64,000 nt of DNA from Flavobacterium granuli (GCF_900129705.1 NZ_FQWO01000012.1:62001-126000), one strand, 5' to 3'; counted from the first letter of the stretch, positions 10,990-21,021 are shown. The notes: generated by a model not told the origin, from the letters alone. Made by a program: numbers and translations.

Positions 10990-11029
10990 GGTTATGGTTT
11001 TCTTCAGACTATCTGTCGAACCTTTAACC
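10990..11029 (-). ncRNA. Candidate S8 leader structure
   Basis: In the rpsN-rpsH gap the minus strand reads GGTTA (11029-11025), GGTT (11022-11019), CAGA (11015-11012), loop, TCTG (11008-11005), AACC (10999-10996), TAACC (10994-10990). All three arms pair perfectly (5 + 4 + 4 bp) as one long stem with internal loops, ending 14 nt before the rpsH ATG. S8 binds an irregular helix in 16S rRNA and represses its operon in E. coli, so an S8-binding mimic is the natural guess. Confidence 0.55.
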
Positions 11030-11045
11030 AATTAAAATTCTTTTT

Positions 11046-11315
11046 TTACCAACTGGCTTTTTTAACTCCTGGAATCAATCCATTGTTAGCCATTTCACGA
11101 AATGTAACACGTGAAATTCCGAATTGACGCATATACCCTCTTGGTCTACCTGTTAATTTACATCTGTTGTGCAAACGAACTGGTGAAGCATTTTTAGGTA
11201 ATTTCTGCAAACCTACGAAATCTCCAGCCTCTAACAAAGCTTTTCTTTTCTCAGCATACTTAGCTACCGTTTTTTCTCTCTTAACCTCGCGGGCTTTCAT
11301 TGATTCTTTAGCCAT
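11046..11315 (-). CDS. rpsN: 30S ribosomal protein S14
   Basis: The 89-residue form of S14, with the C-terminal block [20 protein letters not shown] and [20 protein letters not shown]. Only one of the four zinc-binding cysteines of the short zinc form is present, so this is the zinc-independent type. Between rplE (3 bases upstream) and the structured gap before rpsH. Confidence 0.97.
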   Translation of the reverse strand: MAKESMKAREVKREKTVAKYAEKRKALLEAGDFVGLQKLPKNASPVRLHNRCKLTGRPRGYMRQFGISRVTFREMANNGLIPGVKKASW

Positions 11316-11318
11316 ATC

Positions 11319-11870
11319 TTAATTCTTTTTAAAAGGTAATCCTAATTCAGCCAATAATGACTTTGCTTCCTTATCTGTCTTAGCAGTAGTAACAAAAGTT
11401 ATATCCATACCTGATATTTTGTTTACTTTATCAATATCAATTTCTGGGAAAATGATTTGCTCCAAAATACCAAGATTATAATTTCCTCTTCCATCAAAAC
11501 CTGTAGCTTTGATACCGCTGAAATCTCTTACACGTGGCAAGGCAGAAGTAATAAGTCTATCTAAAAACTCATACATTCTTTCTCCACGCAAAGTTACTTT
11601 TGCTCCAATAGGCATTCCTTTTCTCAATTTGAAAGACGCAACGTCTTTCTTAGAGATTGTAGAAACTGCTTTTTGACCAGTAATTTTTGTCAATTCATCA
11701 ACCGCATAGTCAATCAATTTTTTATCAGAAACTGCTGCTCCAACTCCACGGCTCAAAACGATTTTTTCCAATTTTGGAACTTGCATTACGTTTATGTATC
11801 CGTACTCCTCTTTAAGAGCAGAGATAACTCTGTTCTTATATTCCTCTTTTAGTCTAGGTATATACGCCAT
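11319..11870 (-). CDS. rplE: 50S ribosomal protein L5
   Basis: L5 binds 5S rRNA and contacts the P-site tRNA. The 183 residues start [20 protein letters not shown] and contain [20 protein letters not shown] and [16 protein letters not shown]. Start and stop are tightly packed between rplX and rpsN. Confidence 0.98.
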   Translation of the reverse strand: MAYIPRLKEEYKNRVISALKEEYGYINVMQVPKLEKIVLSRGVGAAVSDKKLIDYAVDELTKITGQKAVSTISKKDVASFKLRKGMPIGAKVTLRGERMYEFLDRLITSALPRVRDFSGIKATGFDGRGNYNLGILEQIIFPEIDIDKVNKISGMDITFVTTAKTDKEAKSLLAELGLPFKKN

Positions 11871-11872
11871 TA

Positions 11873-12187
11873 CTATAGTACTTGATTAGATTTTTTTGAA
11901 AATCTTACTTTCTTATCTCCTTCAACTCTAATTCCAACTCTAGTTGCTTCCTTAGTTTTAGGATCAATTAAAGATATGTTAGAAATTTGTATAGAAGCTT
12001 CTTTTTTCACGATACCACCTTGAGGGCTTTTCGCACTAGGTTTCGTATGTTTAGAAACCATGTTTACACCTTCAACAATCGCTTTGTTTTTCTCACGGTC
12101 AACACGTAATACCTTACCTTCAGCACCTTTATGGTCTCCAGCAATAACTCTTACGATATCTCCTGTTTTTATTTTTAGCTTTATCAT
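11873..12187 (-). CDS. rplX: 50S ribosomal protein L24
   Basis: L24 initiates large-subunit assembly. The 104 residues carry the KOW motif ([20 protein letters not shown], about 7-26) and the conserved [12 protein letters not shown]. It lies 2 bases before rplE. Confidence 0.98.
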   Translation of the reverse strand: MIKLKIKTGDIVRVIAGDHKGAEGKVLRVDREKNKAIVEGVNMVSKHTKPSAKSPQGGIVKKEASIQISNISLIDPKTKEATRVGIRVEGDKKVRFSKKSNQVL

Positions 12188-12198
12188 CTTATAACGAA

Positions 12199-12567
12199 TT
12201 AAAGCACTTCTGGTGCTAATGATACAATTTTCATGAATTGTTTTTCACGAAGTTCTCTTGCTACCGGACCAAAAACACGAGTTCCTCTCATCTCACCAGC
12301 AGCATTCAATAACACACATGCGTTGTCATCAAATCTAATGTATGATCCGTCGGCTCTTCTCACTTCTTTTTTGGTACGTACAACAACTGCAGTTGAAACA
12401 GCTCCTTTTTTAACGCTTCCGTTAGGAGTTGTATCTTTGATAGAAACTACAATCTTGTCACCAACAGAGGCATACCTTCTTTTGGTACCTCCTAAAACAC
12501 GGATAGTTAAAACTTCCTTTGCTCCAGTGTTATCTGCTACTTTTAGTCTTGATTCTTGTTGTACCAT
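12199..12567 (-). CDS. rplN: 50S ribosomal protein L14
   Basis: L14 contributes to the inter-subunit interface. The 122 residues start [20 protein letters not shown] and include the typical [13 protein letters not shown] segment [20 protein letters not shown] and [10 protein letters not shown]. Standard length; between rpsQ and rplX. Confidence 0.98.
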   Translation of the reverse strand: MVQQESRLKVADNTGAKEVLTIRVLGGTKRRYASVGDKIVVSIKDTTPNGSVKKGAVSTAVVVRTKKEVRRADGSYIRFDDNACVLLNAAGEMRGTRVFGPVARELREKQFMKIVSLAPEVL

Positions 12568-12569
12568 AA

Positions 12570-12830
12570 TTATTTAGCTCTTTCTAGGATTTCAACTAAT
12601 CTCCAACATTTTGATTTACTTAAAGGACGCGTTTCGCTAATTCTTACAGTATCTCCAATGTTACAGTCGTTTGTTTCGTCGTGTGCAACGTATTTCTTTG
12701 TTTTCAACACGAACTTACCGTATAATGGGTGTTTTACTTTACGAACTTCAGCAACAACAATAGATTTGTCCATTTTGTCTGAAGTTACAACACCAATTCT
12801 CTCTTTTCTTAAATTTCTTTTTTCTTCCAT
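12570..12830 (-). CDS. rpsQ: 30S ribosomal protein S17
   Basis: S17 is an early-binding OB-fold protein of the small subunit. The 86 residues include [38 protein letters not shown] and the [16 protein letters not shown] block. It lies 2 bases before rplN. Confidence 0.97.
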   Translation of the reverse strand: MEEKRNLRKERIGVVTSDKMDKSIVVAEVRKVKHPLYGKFVLKTKKYVAHDETNDCNIGDTVRISETRPLSKSKCWRLVEILERAK

Positions 12831-12847
12831 CTTTCGGCAGATTACAA

Positions 12848-13039
12848 TTATTGCAACTCTCTTTTAGTAAGCTCTGTAGCTAATCTTGCAACTGTTCTTC
12901 TTACACTTCTAATTTGAAGTGGATTCTCAATTGGAGATATTGCATGAGCCATTTTTAGGTCAGCATATGTTTTCTTAGTCTGGCTAAGCTTTTCTTGCAA
13001 CTCCGCTGCAGAAAGATCTTTTATTTCTGATTGTTTCAT
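12848..13039 (-). CDS. rpmC: 50S ribosomal protein L29
   Basis: L29 lies at the tunnel exit. I chose the ATG at 13039, giving 63 residues ([20 protein letters not shown] ... ELTKRELQ), the usual length for the family. A longer in-frame start would overlap the end of rplP by 26 bases and add residues not found in L29. Confidence 0.95.
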   Translation of the reverse strand: MKQSEIKDLSAAELQEKLSQTKKTYADLKMAHAISPIENPLQIRSVRRTVARLATELTKRELQ

Positions 13040-13052
13040 AATATAATATAGA

Positions 13053-13478
13053 TTATGCTTCGAAATCTCTAGCAACAACGAATTTAGTTTTTACTGGAAG
13101 TTTTTGCGCTGCAAGACGTAACGCCTCTTTTGCAACTGACAAAGGAACTCCTCCAACTTCAAACATAATTCTTCCGGGTTTAACAACGGCAGCCCAATAC
13201 TCAACTGCACCTTTACCTTTACCCATACGTACCTCAAGAGGCTTCTTAGTAATTGGTTTGTCTGGAAATATTTTGATCCATAATTGTCCCTCTCTTTTCA
13301 TGAAACGAGTAGCAGCGATACGCGCAGCTTCTATTTGACGAGAAGTTAGAAACATTCCATCTTCATGTACAGATTTAATACCAAACATTCCATTAGAAAG
13401 TTCATGCCCTCTATTAGAGTTCCCTTTCATTTTACCTTTTTGTACCTTACGGTATTTTGTTCTTTTAGGCTGTAACAT
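13053..13478 (-). CDS. rplP: 50S ribosomal protein L16
   Basis: L16 shapes the A-site tRNA environment. The 141 residues start [20 protein letters not shown] and contain [20 protein letters not shown] and the basic [18 protein letters not shown] loop. Between rpsC and rpmC. Confidence 0.98.
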   Translation of the reverse strand: MLQPKRTKYRKVQKGKMKGNSNRGHELSNGMFGIKSVHEDGMFLTSRQIEAARIAATRFMKREGQLWIKIFPDKPITKKPLEVRMGKGKGAVEYWAAVVKPGRIMFEVGGVPLSVAKEALRLAAQKLPVKTKFVVARDFEA

Positions 13479-13496
13479 TTTTCTTTAATTTAAAAA

Positions 13497-14246
13497 TTAC
13501 TTTCTTTTACGAGCGTCTGGTTTTCCACCTTTATTAAAGTTAGATTTCCCACGAGGAGCATCTCCACCTTTTCCGCCAGCTTGTTTTTTGTCCATTCCAG
13601 CAAGTGGAGAAAGATCTCTCTTTCCGTAAACTTCACCTTTCATGATCCACACTTTGATACCCATTCTACCATAAGTAGTATGTGCTTCAGCTAATGCGTA
13701 ATCAATATCGGCTCTGAAAGTTGATAAAGGAACTCTTCCCTCTTTGAAACCTTCTGAACGTGCCATCTCAGCTCCATTCAAACGACCAGAAATTAAAACT
13801 TTGATACCCTCTGCGTTCATACGCATAGAAGCAGCAATAGCCATTTTAATTGCACGTCTGTAAGAAATTCTGCTTTCAATTTGACGACAGATGCTTGTAG
13901 CAACTAGATACGCGTCAAGTTCAGGTCTTTTGATTTCAAAGATGTTGATTTGAACCTCTTTGTCAGTAATTTTCTTAAGTTCTTCTTTCAACTTGTCTAC
14001 CTCTTGTCCGCCTTTTCCGATAATGATACCAGGTCTAGCAGTAGTGATAGTAACGGTTACAAGTTTCAAAGTTCTCTCGATGATTACCTTAGATACACTA
14101 GCTTTTGATAAACGAGCATGGATATACTTTCTGATTTTGTGATCTTCGGCAAGTTTATCGCCATAATCATTTCCACCATACCAGTTTGAGTCCCATCCTC
14201 TGATGATACCAAGTCTATTTCCAATTGGATTTGTCTTTTGTCCCAT
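13497..14246 (-). CDS. rpsC: 30S ribosomal protein S3
   Basis: S3 lines the mRNA entry channel. The 249 residues start [20 protein letters not shown], carry a KH domain with [14 protein letters not shown] (about 75-88) and the C-terminal S3 domain with [16 protein letters not shown] Lys/Gly-rich tail of about 30 residues extends the end. Confidence 0.98.
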   Translation of the reverse strand: MGQKTNPIGNRLGIIRGWDSNWYGGNDYGDKLAEDHKIRKYIHARLSKASVSKVIIERTLKLVTVTITTARPGIIIGKGGQEVDKLKEELKKITDKEVQINIFEIKRPELDAYLVATSICRQIESRISYRRAIKMAIAASMRMNAEGIKVLISGRLNGAEMARSEGFKEGRVPLSTFRADIDYALAEAHTTYGRMGIKVWIMKGEVYGKRDLSPLAGMDKKQAGGKGGDAPRGKSNFNKGGKPDARKRK

Positions 14247-14252
14247 CTTGTA

Positions 14253-14663
14253 TTAAATTGCTTGTGTGTTATTAATAGATCCAAGCACGATTGTTACGTG
14301 GTTAGAACGTTTTCTAATTCTGTGCGCACGACCTTGTGGAGCTGGACGAAGTCTTTTCAACATCATTCCACCATCTACTCTGATCTCTTTTACAAATAAA
14401 CCAGCTTCTTCTAAACTAGCTTCACTATTTTTTTGCTCCCAGTTATTGATTGCAGATAATAATAGTTTTTCTAATTTTCTTGAAGCCTCTTTAGAACTGA
14501 ATCTCAAGATGTTTAGTGCTCTTTCTACCTTCTGACCTCTTACCAAGTCCGCTACTAAGCGCATTTTTCTAGGTGAAGTAGGGCAGTTATTCAATTTTGC
14601 GAAAGCAATAGACTTATTAGCCTCTTTTCTCGCATCTGCTGTTTCTCTTTTACGAACTCCCAT
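14253..14663 (-). CDS. rplV: 50S ribosomal protein L22
   Basis: L22 lines the exit tunnel; its beta-hairpin is a macrolide-resistance site. The 136 residues contain [20 protein letters not shown] and the hairpin ending [19 protein letters not shown]. Length is somewhat above the 110 of E. coli because of an N-terminal extension. Confidence 0.98.
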   Translation of the reverse strand: MGVRKRETADARKEANKSIAFAKLNNCPTSPRKMRLVADLVRGQKVERALNILRFSSKEASRKLEKLLLSAINNWEQKNSEASLEEAGLFVKEIRVDGGMMLKRLRPAPQGRAHRIRKRSNHVTIVLGSINNTQAI

Positions 14664-14669
14664 TGCTTC

Positions 14670-14948
14670 TTATTTTTTACCTTTATTTTTTGCTCCAGCA
14701 TGACCTCTAAAAGATCTAGTTGGTGAAAATTCTCCTAATTTGTGACCTACCATGTTTTCTGTTACGTAAACTGGTACAAATTGACGACCGTTATGAACTG
14801 CGATAGTTTGTCCAACAAAGTCTGGAGTAATCATAGAAGCTCTAGACCATGTCTTAACCACTCCTTTATTTCCACCTGCTATGTTTTCTTGAACTTTCTT
14901 GTCTAACTTATAATGAACGAAAGGTCCTTTTTTTAATGAACGTGCCAT
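14670..14948 (-). CDS. rpsS: 30S ribosomal protein S19
   Basis: S19 forms a head-domain complex with S13. The 92 residues start [20 protein letters not shown] and include [20 protein letters not shown] and [16 protein letters not shown]. It is 6 bases before rplV. Confidence 0.98.
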   Translation of the reverse strand: MARSLKKGPFVHYKLDKKVQENIAGGNKGVVKTWSRASMITPDFVGQTIAVHNGRQFVPVYVTENMVGHKLGEFSPTRSFRGHAGAKNKGKK

Positions 14949-14954
14949 ATCTTA

Positions 14955-15779
14955 TTATTTCTTTCTACGTTCTACGATATACTTGTTACTCGGGTTTTTC
15001 TTAGAACGAGTTCTATAACCTTTTGCTGGTATTCCATTTCTTGAACGTGGATGTCCACCAGAAGAACGTCCTTCTCCACCACCCATTGGGTGATCAACAG
15101 GGTTCATTGCAACAGGTCTTGTTCTAGGTCTTCTTCCTAACCATCTTGTTCTACCTGCTTTACCAGATACAACTAATTGGTGGTCTGAATTAGAAACCGC
15201 TCCAATTGTAGCCGAACAAGTCAACAAGATTAATCTTGTTTCACCAGATGGCATTTTAATTGTAGCATATTTTCCATCTCTTGCCATTAATTGAGCAAAA
15301 GTACCAGCTGAACGAGCAATTACTGCTCCTTGACCTGGACGTAACTCAATACAAGAAATTACAGTTCCTAAAGGAATTCTACTTAAAGGCAATGTATTAC
15401 CAATCTCTGGTTGAGATTCTGGACCAGAAACTAATTTCTGACCAACTTTCAATCCATTTTGAGCAATAACATAAGTTTTTTCTCCATCAGCATAAGCTAA
15501 TAAAGCAATAAAAGCAGTACGATTCGGATCGTATTCGATTGATTTCACTGTAGCTGGAATTCCATCTTTAGTTCTTTTGAAATCAATGATACGATATCTC
15601 TGCTTGTGACCACCACCCGTATAACGCATGGTCATCTTTCCTTGACTATTTCTACCTCCAGAGTTTTTTATCGGCGCTATCAAAGAGCGTTCCGGCTTAT
15701 CAGTTGTAATGGCGTCATAACCATTCACAACTCTAAATCGCTGACCTGGGGTAATAGGTTTTAATTTTCTTACTGACAT
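14955..15779 (-). CDS. rplB: 50S ribosomal protein L2
   Basis: L2 is essential for subunit association and peptidyl transfer. The 274 residues include [28 protein letters not shown] and the catalytic-region signature [20 protein letters not shown]. Standard length; 6 bases before rpsS. Confidence 0.98.
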   Translation of the reverse strand: MSVRKLKPITPGQRFRVVNGYDAITTDKPERSLIAPIKNSGGRNSQGKMTMRYTGGGHKQRYRIIDFKRTKDGIPATVKSIEYDPNRTAFIALLAYADGEKTYVIAQNGLKVGQKLVSGPESQPEIGNTLPLSRIPLGTVISCIELRPGQGAVIARSAGTFAQLMARDGKYATIKMPSGETRLILLTCSATIGAVSNSDHQLVVSGKAGRTRWLGRRPRTRPVAMNPVDHPMGGGEGRSSGGHPRSRNGIPAKGYRTRSKKNPSNKYIVERRKK

Positions 15780-15788
15780 TTTTCTATC

Positions 15789-16079
15789 TTAGATATTGTT
15801 GTAAAAATCAATTGTTTCTCCTTCTTGTACTTGAACAATTGCTTTTTTGATTGCATTGGTCTTTCCACTGATCAAACCACTTTTAGTGTATTTTGTAGTT
15901 CTATCCGGCCTTACATTTATAGTATTAACACTCAAAACAGTTACTCCATAAGCAGCTTCAACAGCTTTCTTAATTTCAACTTTATTTGCTTTTTTGTTAA
16001 CTACAAATCCGAAGCGGTTTAAAACTTCACTTTCTTTGGTTACTTTTTCCGTTACTATAGGTTTAATTATGATGCTCAT
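15789..16079 (-). CDS. rplW: 50S ribosomal protein L23
   Basis: L23 is the docking site for trigger factor and SRP at the tunnel exit. The 96 residues start MSIIIKPIVTEKVTKESEVL and include NKVEIKKAVEAAYGVTVLSV. It lies between rplD and rplB. Confidence 0.97.
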   Translation of the reverse strand: MSIIIKPIVTEKVTKESEVLNRFGFVVNKKANKVEIKKAVEAAYGVTVLSVNTINVRPDRTTKYTKSGLISGKTNAIKKAIVQVQEGETIDFYNNI

Positions 16080-16085
16080 ATCCTA

Positions 16086-16715
16086 TTATTTACTTAAATT
16101 TTCTTCAATTACTTCCAAAGAACTCTCCAAAAGCACCAAATTATTAGCGTTTAATATCGCATAAGTACTTAATTCTAAGCTACTTACCACGCTAGACGCC
16201 TTTAAATTACGTGAGGACAAATATACATTTTTATTAGCATCGCCCAACACAAATAGTGATTTTTTATTTTCTAACTCTAAAGCTTTCAAAACGTTAATGA
16301 AATTTTTAGTGTTTGGTGTTTCAAAATTAAAGTCTTCAAGAACGATAATATTTGATTCTTTTGCTTTAATAGAGAAAGCCGATTTTCTAGCCAAACGCTT
16401 CAAGTTTTTATTCAATTTGAATGAATAACTTCTTGGTCTTGGTCCAAAAACAGTTCCTCCACCTTTAAACAATGGATTCTTTGCACTACCCGCACGAGCA
16501 GTACCAGTTCCTTTTTGTTTTTTAATCTTACGAGTACTTCCCGCTACTTCAGCTCTTTCTTTAGCCTTGTGCGTCCCTTGTCTTTGATTAGCAAGATATT
16601 GCTTAACATCAAGGTATACTGCGTGATTGTTTGGTTCAATTGCGAATACTGAATCAGAAAGTTGAACTTTTCTTCCAGTATCTTTTCCGTTGAAATCTAA
16701 TACTTTTACTTCCAT
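16086..16715 (-). CDS. rplD: 50S ribosomal protein L4
   Basis: L4 has a tunnel-lining loop and, in E. coli, represses the S10 operon. The 209 residues contain the loop signature KIKKQKGTGTARAGSAKNPL and VFGPRPRSYSFKLNKNLKRL. Its ATG shares one base with the rplC stop (TAATG), so the two are translationally coupled. It is the second gene after the promoter and hairpin at 17.4 kb, which makes L4 one candidate ligand for that leader. Confidence 0.97.
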   Translation of the reverse strand: MEVKVLDFNGKDTGRKVQLSDSVFAIEPNNHAVYLDVKQYLANQRQGTHKAKERAEVAGSTRKIKKQKGTGTARAGSAKNPLFKGGGTVFGPRPRSYSFKLNKNLKRLARKSAFSIKAKESNIIVLEDFNFETPNTKNFINVLKALELENKKSLFVLGDANKNVYLSSRNLKASSVVSSLELSTYAILNANNLVLLESSLEVIEENLSK

Positions 16716-17332
16716 TACTTCTGAATGATTACATAAGAGTTGTTATGACCAGGAACACATCCTTTAATAACAAGCAGGTTCTTTTCAGCAACTACTTTTA
16801 AAACTCTAAGGTTTTGAACTTTTACATTATCTCCTCCCATACGTCCAGCCATACGCATTCCTTTGAATACTCTAGATGGATAAGAAGAAGCTCCTACAGA
16901 ACCTGGCGCTCTTAAACGGTTGTGTTGACCGTGAGTTGCTTGACCAACACCACCAAAACCGTGACGTTTTACAACCCCTTGAAAACCTTTACCTTTAGAC
17001 ACACCTTGTACATCTACAAATTCTCCTTCAGCAAAAATAGAAACATCAATAAGATCTCCTAATTTTTGTTCAGTTGCGAAATCTTGGAATTCAACGACTT
17101 TTTTCTTAGCTACAGTTCCCGCTTTTTTAAAGTGACCTAAAGCCGCTTTTGTGGAATGTTTCTCGTTTTTGTCATCGAAACCAAGTTGCAACGCTTCATA
17201 CCCGTCAACACCTTTGGTTCTGACTTGGGTAACAACGCATGGTCCAGCTTCGATTACTGTACAAGGAATATTCTTCCCGTTTTCATCGAAAATGCTAGTC
17301 ATGCCGATTTTTCTACCAATTAACCCAGACAT
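16715..17332 (-). CDS. rplC: 50S ribosomal protein L3
   Basis: L3 starts large-subunit assembly. The 205 residues start [20 protein letters not shown] and carry the family signature [20 protein letters not shown] followed by [18 protein letters not shown]. It is the first gene after an internal promoter; a 153-base gap separates it from rpsJ. Confidence 0.98.
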   Translation of the reverse strand: MSGLIGRKIGMTSIFDENGKNIPCTVIEAGPCVVTQVRTKGVDGYEALQLGFDDKNEKHSTKAALGHFKKAGTVAKKKVVEFQDFATEQKLGDLIDVSIFAEGEFVDVQGVSKGKGFQGVVKRHGFGGVGQATHGQHNRLRAPGSVGASSYPSRVFKGMRMAGRMGGDNVKVQNLRVLKVVAEKNLLVIKGCVPGHNNSYVIIQK

Positions 17333-17359
17333 AAATATTAATTATTAATTATTAAATAT

Positions 17360-17396
17360 AAAAATAGAACACATCATTTAAGTGAACCCTATTTTT
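17360..17396 (-). ncRNA. Hairpin at the 5' end of the rplC mRNA
   Basis: AAAAATAG and CTATTTTT (17396-17389 and 17367-17360 on the minus strand) pair over 8 bp, with a further CAC/GTG pairing inside and a 9-base loop. The predicted transcript begins only a few bases upstream, so the hairpin would cap the mRNA about 28 nt before the rplC ATG. It may be a ribosomal-protein leader or a stabilising 5' stem. Confidence 0.45.
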
Positions 17397-17405
17397 AAAG
17401 TGGTG

Positions 17406-17437
17406 CAAAAGTATAACTTATTTACACACAATCCAAA
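17406..17437 (-). promoter_or_regulatory. Promoter of the rplC-rplQ operon
   Basis: On the minus strand TTTG (17437-17434), 20 nt, then TACTTTTG (17413-17406), a full consensus match. It lies in the rpsJ-rplC gap, so the S10 cluster is re-initiated after rpsJ. Just upstream (17447-17461) a CACTT/AAGTG stem followed by a T7 run could weakly terminate transcripts from rpsJ. Confidence 0.75.
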
Positions 17438-17485
17438 AAAAGTTTTCACTTAAACAAAGTGCCCTTTTTACTCTTAAGTAAATCC

Positions 17486-17791
17486 TTAAACTTTGATCTC
17501 TACTTCAACTCCACTAGGCAATTCTAATTTCATTAAAGCGTCAATAGTTTTAGATGAAGATGAATAAATATCAATCAATCTCTTGTATGACATTACTTCA
17601 AACTGCTCTCTTGCTTTTTTATTTACGTGAGGAGAACGCAACACTGTAAAAAGTTTTTTGTGAGTTGGCAATGGAATTGGACCTGTCACAACTGCACCGG
17701 TAGTTTTAACCGTTTTTACAATCTTTTCAGCTGATTTATCAACCAACATATGATCGTAAGATTTTAATTTTATTCTGATTTTTTGACTCAT
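17486..17791 (-). CDS. rpsJ: 30S ribosomal protein S10
   Basis: S10 is a head-domain protein and, as NusE, part of antitermination complexes. The 101 residues start [20 protein letters not shown] and include [21 protein letters not shown] took the ATG at 17791; a longer frame upstream overlaps the end of fusA and has no family support. It follows fusA by 10 bases, so it belongs to the str transcript and is split from rplC by a promoter. Confidence 0.97.
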
Positions 17792-17801
17792 TTTCTTAAG
17801 A

Positions 17802-19958
17802 TTAAGCGTTTCCTTTTGCTTTTTTGATAACTGCTTCTGAAATATTAGAAGGCGTTTCTGCATAGTGCGAGAACTCCATAGTTGAAGTCGCTCTACCTGA
17901 TGACAATGTTCTCAATGTAGTAACATAACCAAACATTTCAGACAATGGCACATCAGCTTTAATAGTTTTGGCTCCATTTCTATCCCCCATATCATTCACC
18001 TGACCTCTACGACGGTTAATATCACCTACGATATCTCCCATGTTTTCTTCTGGCGTAATAACTTCCATTTTCATGATTGGCTCAAGAATAACAGCTCCAG
18101 CAGCTTTTGCCACTTCTCTATACCCCATTCTGGCAGCTAACTCAAAAGATAGCGCATCAGAATCTACCGGGTGGAAAGATCCATCAGTTAAAGTCACCTT
18201 CAAACTATCTACTTGGTATCCTGCTAAAGGACCAGTTTTCATAGCCTCACGGAAACCTTTCTCAACAGATGGAATATATTCTTTAGGAACGTTACCACCT
18301 TTTACAGCATTAACAAATTGCAATCCTACAGGAACTTTTCCATCAACTTCATCAGCTGGCTCAAGTGTAAACACGATATCACCGAATTTACCACGACCTC
18401 CTGATTGTTTTTTGTATGTTTCTCTATGTGTAGCAGATCTTGTAAAAGCTTCTTTGTATTCAACTTGAGGCTCACCTTGATTCACTTCAACTCTAAATTC
18501 ACGTTTCATACGATCCACCAAGATATCCAAGTGAAGCTCACCCATACCTGAGATAATCGTTTGACCCGAAGCCTCATCAGTTCTAACAGTAAACGTAGGA
18601 TCTTCTTCAGCTAATTTAGCCAAAGCCATACCCATTTTATCTACGTCAGCCTTAGTTTTAGGCTCAATTGCAATACCAATTACTGGTGCAGGGAATTTCA
18701 TAGACTCAAGAATAATTGGATGTTTTTCATCACACATTGTATCTCCAGTCTTAATATCTTTAAATCCTACAGCCGCAGCAATATCCCCAGCCTCGATATA
18801 CTCAATTGGGTTTTGCTTATTAGCATGCATCTGATAAATACGAGAAATTCTTTCCTTATTACCTGAACGTGTATTCAAGATATAAGAACCCGCATCTAAA
18901 CGACCTGAATACGCACGGAAGAAAGCTAGACGACCTACGAAAGGATCTGTAGCAATCTTAAATGCCAAAGCAGCAAACGGCTCTTTAACATCTGGCTTAC
19001 GCAAAATCTTTCTTTGATCTTCCTCTAACAACTCAGCATCATCAGGGTGAATCCCTTCAATACCTTCTTTATCCATTGGAGATGGCAAATACTTACATAC
19101 TGCATCTAACATGAATTGAACTCCTTTATTTTTAAAAGAAGAACCACAAAGCATAGGAATAATAGCCATATCAATAGTAGCAGCTCTCAACGCTTTATTA
19201 ATCTCCTCTTCAGTAATAGAGCTTTCATCCTCCATGTACTTATCTAAAAGATTTTCATCGTAATCAGCAACCGCCTCAATAAGCGCTGAACGATATTCTT
19301 TCACATCCGCAACCATATCCTCAGGGATAGGCACGATATCAAAAGTAGCTCCTTGAGTTTCATCATGCCAAATAATAGCTTGATTTTTTACCAAATCAAC
19401 CACACCTTTGAAATCATTCTCCTCACCAATTGGCAAAGTGATTGCAACAGCATTAGACTTCAACATATCTCTAACTTGTTGACATACATTCAAAAAGTTA
19501 GAACCTTGACGGTCCATTTTATTCACAAACCCCATACGAGGCACTCTATACTGATCTGCAAGTCTCCAGTTAGTTTCAGATTGAGGCTCAACACCATCAA
19601 CAGCACTAAACAAGAAAACCAACCCATCAAGCACACGCAATGAACGATTTACCTCTACAGTAAAATCAACGTGACCTGGGGTATCAATAATATTAAAGTG
19701 ATACGGTTTTGATTCTGGCAACACCTTACCTTGCTCAGTTGGAAAATTCCACTCACAAGTAGTAGCTGCAGAAGTAATTGTAATACCTCTTTCCGCTTCT
19801 TGTTCCATCCAGTCCATTGTTGAAGCACCATTATGCACTTCTCCAAGCTTATGTGTTTTACCAGTATAAAAAAGAATACGCTCAGTTGTTGTTGTTTTAC
19901 CAGCATCAATATGAGCAGCAATTCCAATATTTCTTGTATATTTTAAATCTCTAGCCAT
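17802..19958 (-). CDS. fusA: Elongation factor G
   Basis: EF-G drives translocation on the ribosome with GTP. The 718 residues begin [20 protein letters not shown] with the P-loop [12 protein letters not shown] (about 14-25), G3 DTPGHVDF, G4 NKMDR, then domain II, and domains III-V ending in the [20 protein letters not shown] block. Length is normal. It follows rpsG by 11 bases. No tuf gene accompanies it here. Confidence 0.98.
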   Translation of the reverse strand: MARDLKYTRNIGIAAHIDAGKTTTTERILFYTGKTHKLGEVHNGASTMDWMEQEAERGITITSAATTCEWNFPTEQGKVLPESKPYHFNIIDTPGHVDFTVEVNRSLRVLDGLVFLFSAVDGVEPQSETNWRLADQYRVPRMGFVNKMDRQGSNFLNVCQQVRDMLKSNAVAITLPIGEENDFKGVVDLVKNQAIIWHDETQGATFDIVPIPEDMVADVKEYRSALIEAVADYDENLLDKYMEDESSITEEEINKALRAATIDMAIIPMLCGSSFKNKGVQFMLDAVCKYLPSPMDKEGIEGIHPDDAELLEEDQRKILRKPDVKEPFAALAFKIATDPFVGRLAFFRAYSGRLDAGSYILNTRSGNKERISRIYQMHANKQNPIEYIEAGDIAAAVGFKDIKTGDTMCDEKHPIILESMKFPAPVIGIAIEPKTKADVDKMGMALAKLAEEDPTFTVRTDEASGQTIISGMGELHLDILVDRMKREFRVEVNQGEPQVEYKEAFTRSATHRETYKKQSGGRGKFGDIVFTLEPADEVDGKVPVGLQFVNAVKGGNVPKEYIPSVEKGFREAMKTGPLAGYQVDSLKVTLTDGSFHPVDSDALSFELAARMGYREVAKAAGAVILEPIMKMEVITPEENMGDIVGDINRRRGQVNDMGDRNGAKTIKADVPLSEMFGYVTTLRTLSSGRATSTMEFSHYAETPSNISEAVIKKAKGNA

Positions 19959-19969
19959 TTCTTTATGAA

Positions 19970-20446
19970 TTAAAATCTAAAGTGAGAGAAAGCTTTATTA
20001 GCCTCTGCCATTTTGTGAGTATCCATTCTTTTCTTAACAGCTGCTCCTTCTTCTTTAGCCGCAGCCAAACATTCTGAAGCCAACCTTTGAGCCATAGATT
20101 TTTCATTTCTTCTTCTAGAATAAAGTATCAACCACTTCATTGCCATAGAAATCTTACGGTCTGGTCTAATTTGCATCGGAATTTGAAATGTAGCTCCACC
20201 TACTCTACGACTACGTACTTCTACGTGAGGCATAACATTAGTTAAAGCATCTTTCCATATTTCTAATGATGGTTTTTCTGCATCTTGCTTCTTAGCCTCT
20301 ATAATGTCAATCGCATCATAAAAAACTTTAAAAGCTGTTGATTTCTTACCGTCCCACATTAAGTTATTCACAAAACGCGTTACCAACTGGTCATTAAACC
20401 TTGGATCTGGTAAAAGTGGTCTTTTCTTTGCCGCTCTTTTTCTCAT
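19970..20446 (-). CDS. rpsG: 30S ribosomal protein S7
   Basis: S7 nucleates the small-subunit head. The 158 residues start [20 protein letters not shown] and contain [20 protein letters not shown] and the [13 protein letters not shown] end. A 106-base gap with heptad repeats separates it from rpsL. Confidence 0.98.
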   Translation of the reverse strand: MRKRAAKKRPLLPDPRFNDQLVTRFVNNLMWDGKKSTAFKVFYDAIDIIEAKKQDAEKPSLEIWKDALTNVMPHVEVRSRRVGGATFQIPMQIRPDRKISMAMKWLILYSRRRNEKSMAQRLASECLAAAKEEGAAVKKRMDTHKMAEANKAFSHFRF

Positions 20447-20511
20447 GTCTTTTTTTTAATAAAAAGTTACAGGTCATCCGTTAAATGTTATACGCTTTCA
20501 ACTTTCGAATC

Positions 20512-20546
20512 CAACTACTAACTCCTAACCTCTAACTGTTAACGTT
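20512..20546. repeat. Heptad repeat TAACNNN in rpsL-rpsG spacer
   Basis: On the plus strand TAAC recurs at 20519, 20526, 20533 and 20540, exactly 7 bases apart, preceded by CAAC at 20512. The three variable bases differ (TCC, CTC, TGT), so this is a degenerate tandem heptad. It lies within the 106-base gap inside the str operon. Confidence 0.7.
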
Positions 20547-20552
20547 TTTAAA

Positions 20553-20936
20553 TTACTTTTTTGCTTCTTTTGGGCGTTTAGCACCATACTTAGATCTCCT
20601 TTGCGTTCTTCCTGCTACTCCTGACGTATCAAGCGCACCACGAACGATGTGATATCTAACTCCTGGTAAATCTTTTACCCTTCCACCCCTAACTAATACT
20701 ATCGAGTGCTCTTGTAAATTGTGTCCTTCTCCAGGGATGTAAGCATTCACCTCATTACCATTTGTCAAACGTACACGCGCTACTTTACGCATTGCAGAGT
20801 TTGGTTTTTTTGGTGTTGTAGTGTAAACACGCGTACAAACCCCTCTTCTTTGAGGACAAGAATCTAAAGCAACCGATTTACTCTTCTTAGTCATCTGAGT
20901 TCTTCCTGTTCTTACTAATTGTTGAATTGTTGGCAT
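20553..20936 (-). CDS. rpsL: 30S ribosomal protein S12
   Basis: S12 controls decoding fidelity and is the streptomycin-resistance locus. I took the ATG at 20936: 127 residues, [20 protein letters not shown], with [13 protein letters not shown] and [20 protein letters not shown]. Lys43 and the second conserved Lys in GRVKDLPG are both wild type, so nothing suggests ribosomal streptomycin resistance. A longer frame would begin upstream of the predicted promoter's transcript start. Confidence 0.98.
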   Translation of the reverse strand: MPTIQQLVRTGRTQMTKKSKSVALDSCPQRRGVCTRVYTTTPKKPNSAMRKVARVRLTNGNEVNAYIPGEGHNLQEHSIVLVRGGRVKDLPGVRYHIVRGALDTSGVAGRTQRRSKYGAKRPKEAKK

Positions 20937-20971
20937 AATTAATACTAAAAATTTATTATGTATATTTAATT

Positions 20972-20986
20972 CCCGCTTTTTACGGG
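20972..20986 (-). promoter_or_regulatory. Short hairpin at 5' end of rpsL mRNA
   Basis: CCCG (20986-20983) and CGGG (20975-20972) on the minus strand enclose a 7-base A-rich loop. This is the only GC-rich spot in the leader and lies where the transcript should begin. Confidence 0.35.
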
Positions 20987-20990
20987 GTTG

Positions 20991-21021
20991 CAAATGTATA
21001 AATTATTTTTTACTCCACAAA
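20991..21021 (-). promoter_or_regulatory. rpsL (str operon) promoter
   Basis: On the minus strand TTTG (21021-21018), 19 nt, TACATTTG (20998-20991): a full Bacteroidetes consensus. It would give a leader of about 50 nt before the rpsL ATG. Confidence 0.8.

Noticed and set aside
17792..17863. Longer start for rpsJ
   Set aside because: It overlaps the fusA end by 62 bases and S10 proteins begin at the later Met.
18040..18468. 142-codon plus-strand frame
   Set aside because: Antisense to a conserved part of EF-G with no recognisable domain.
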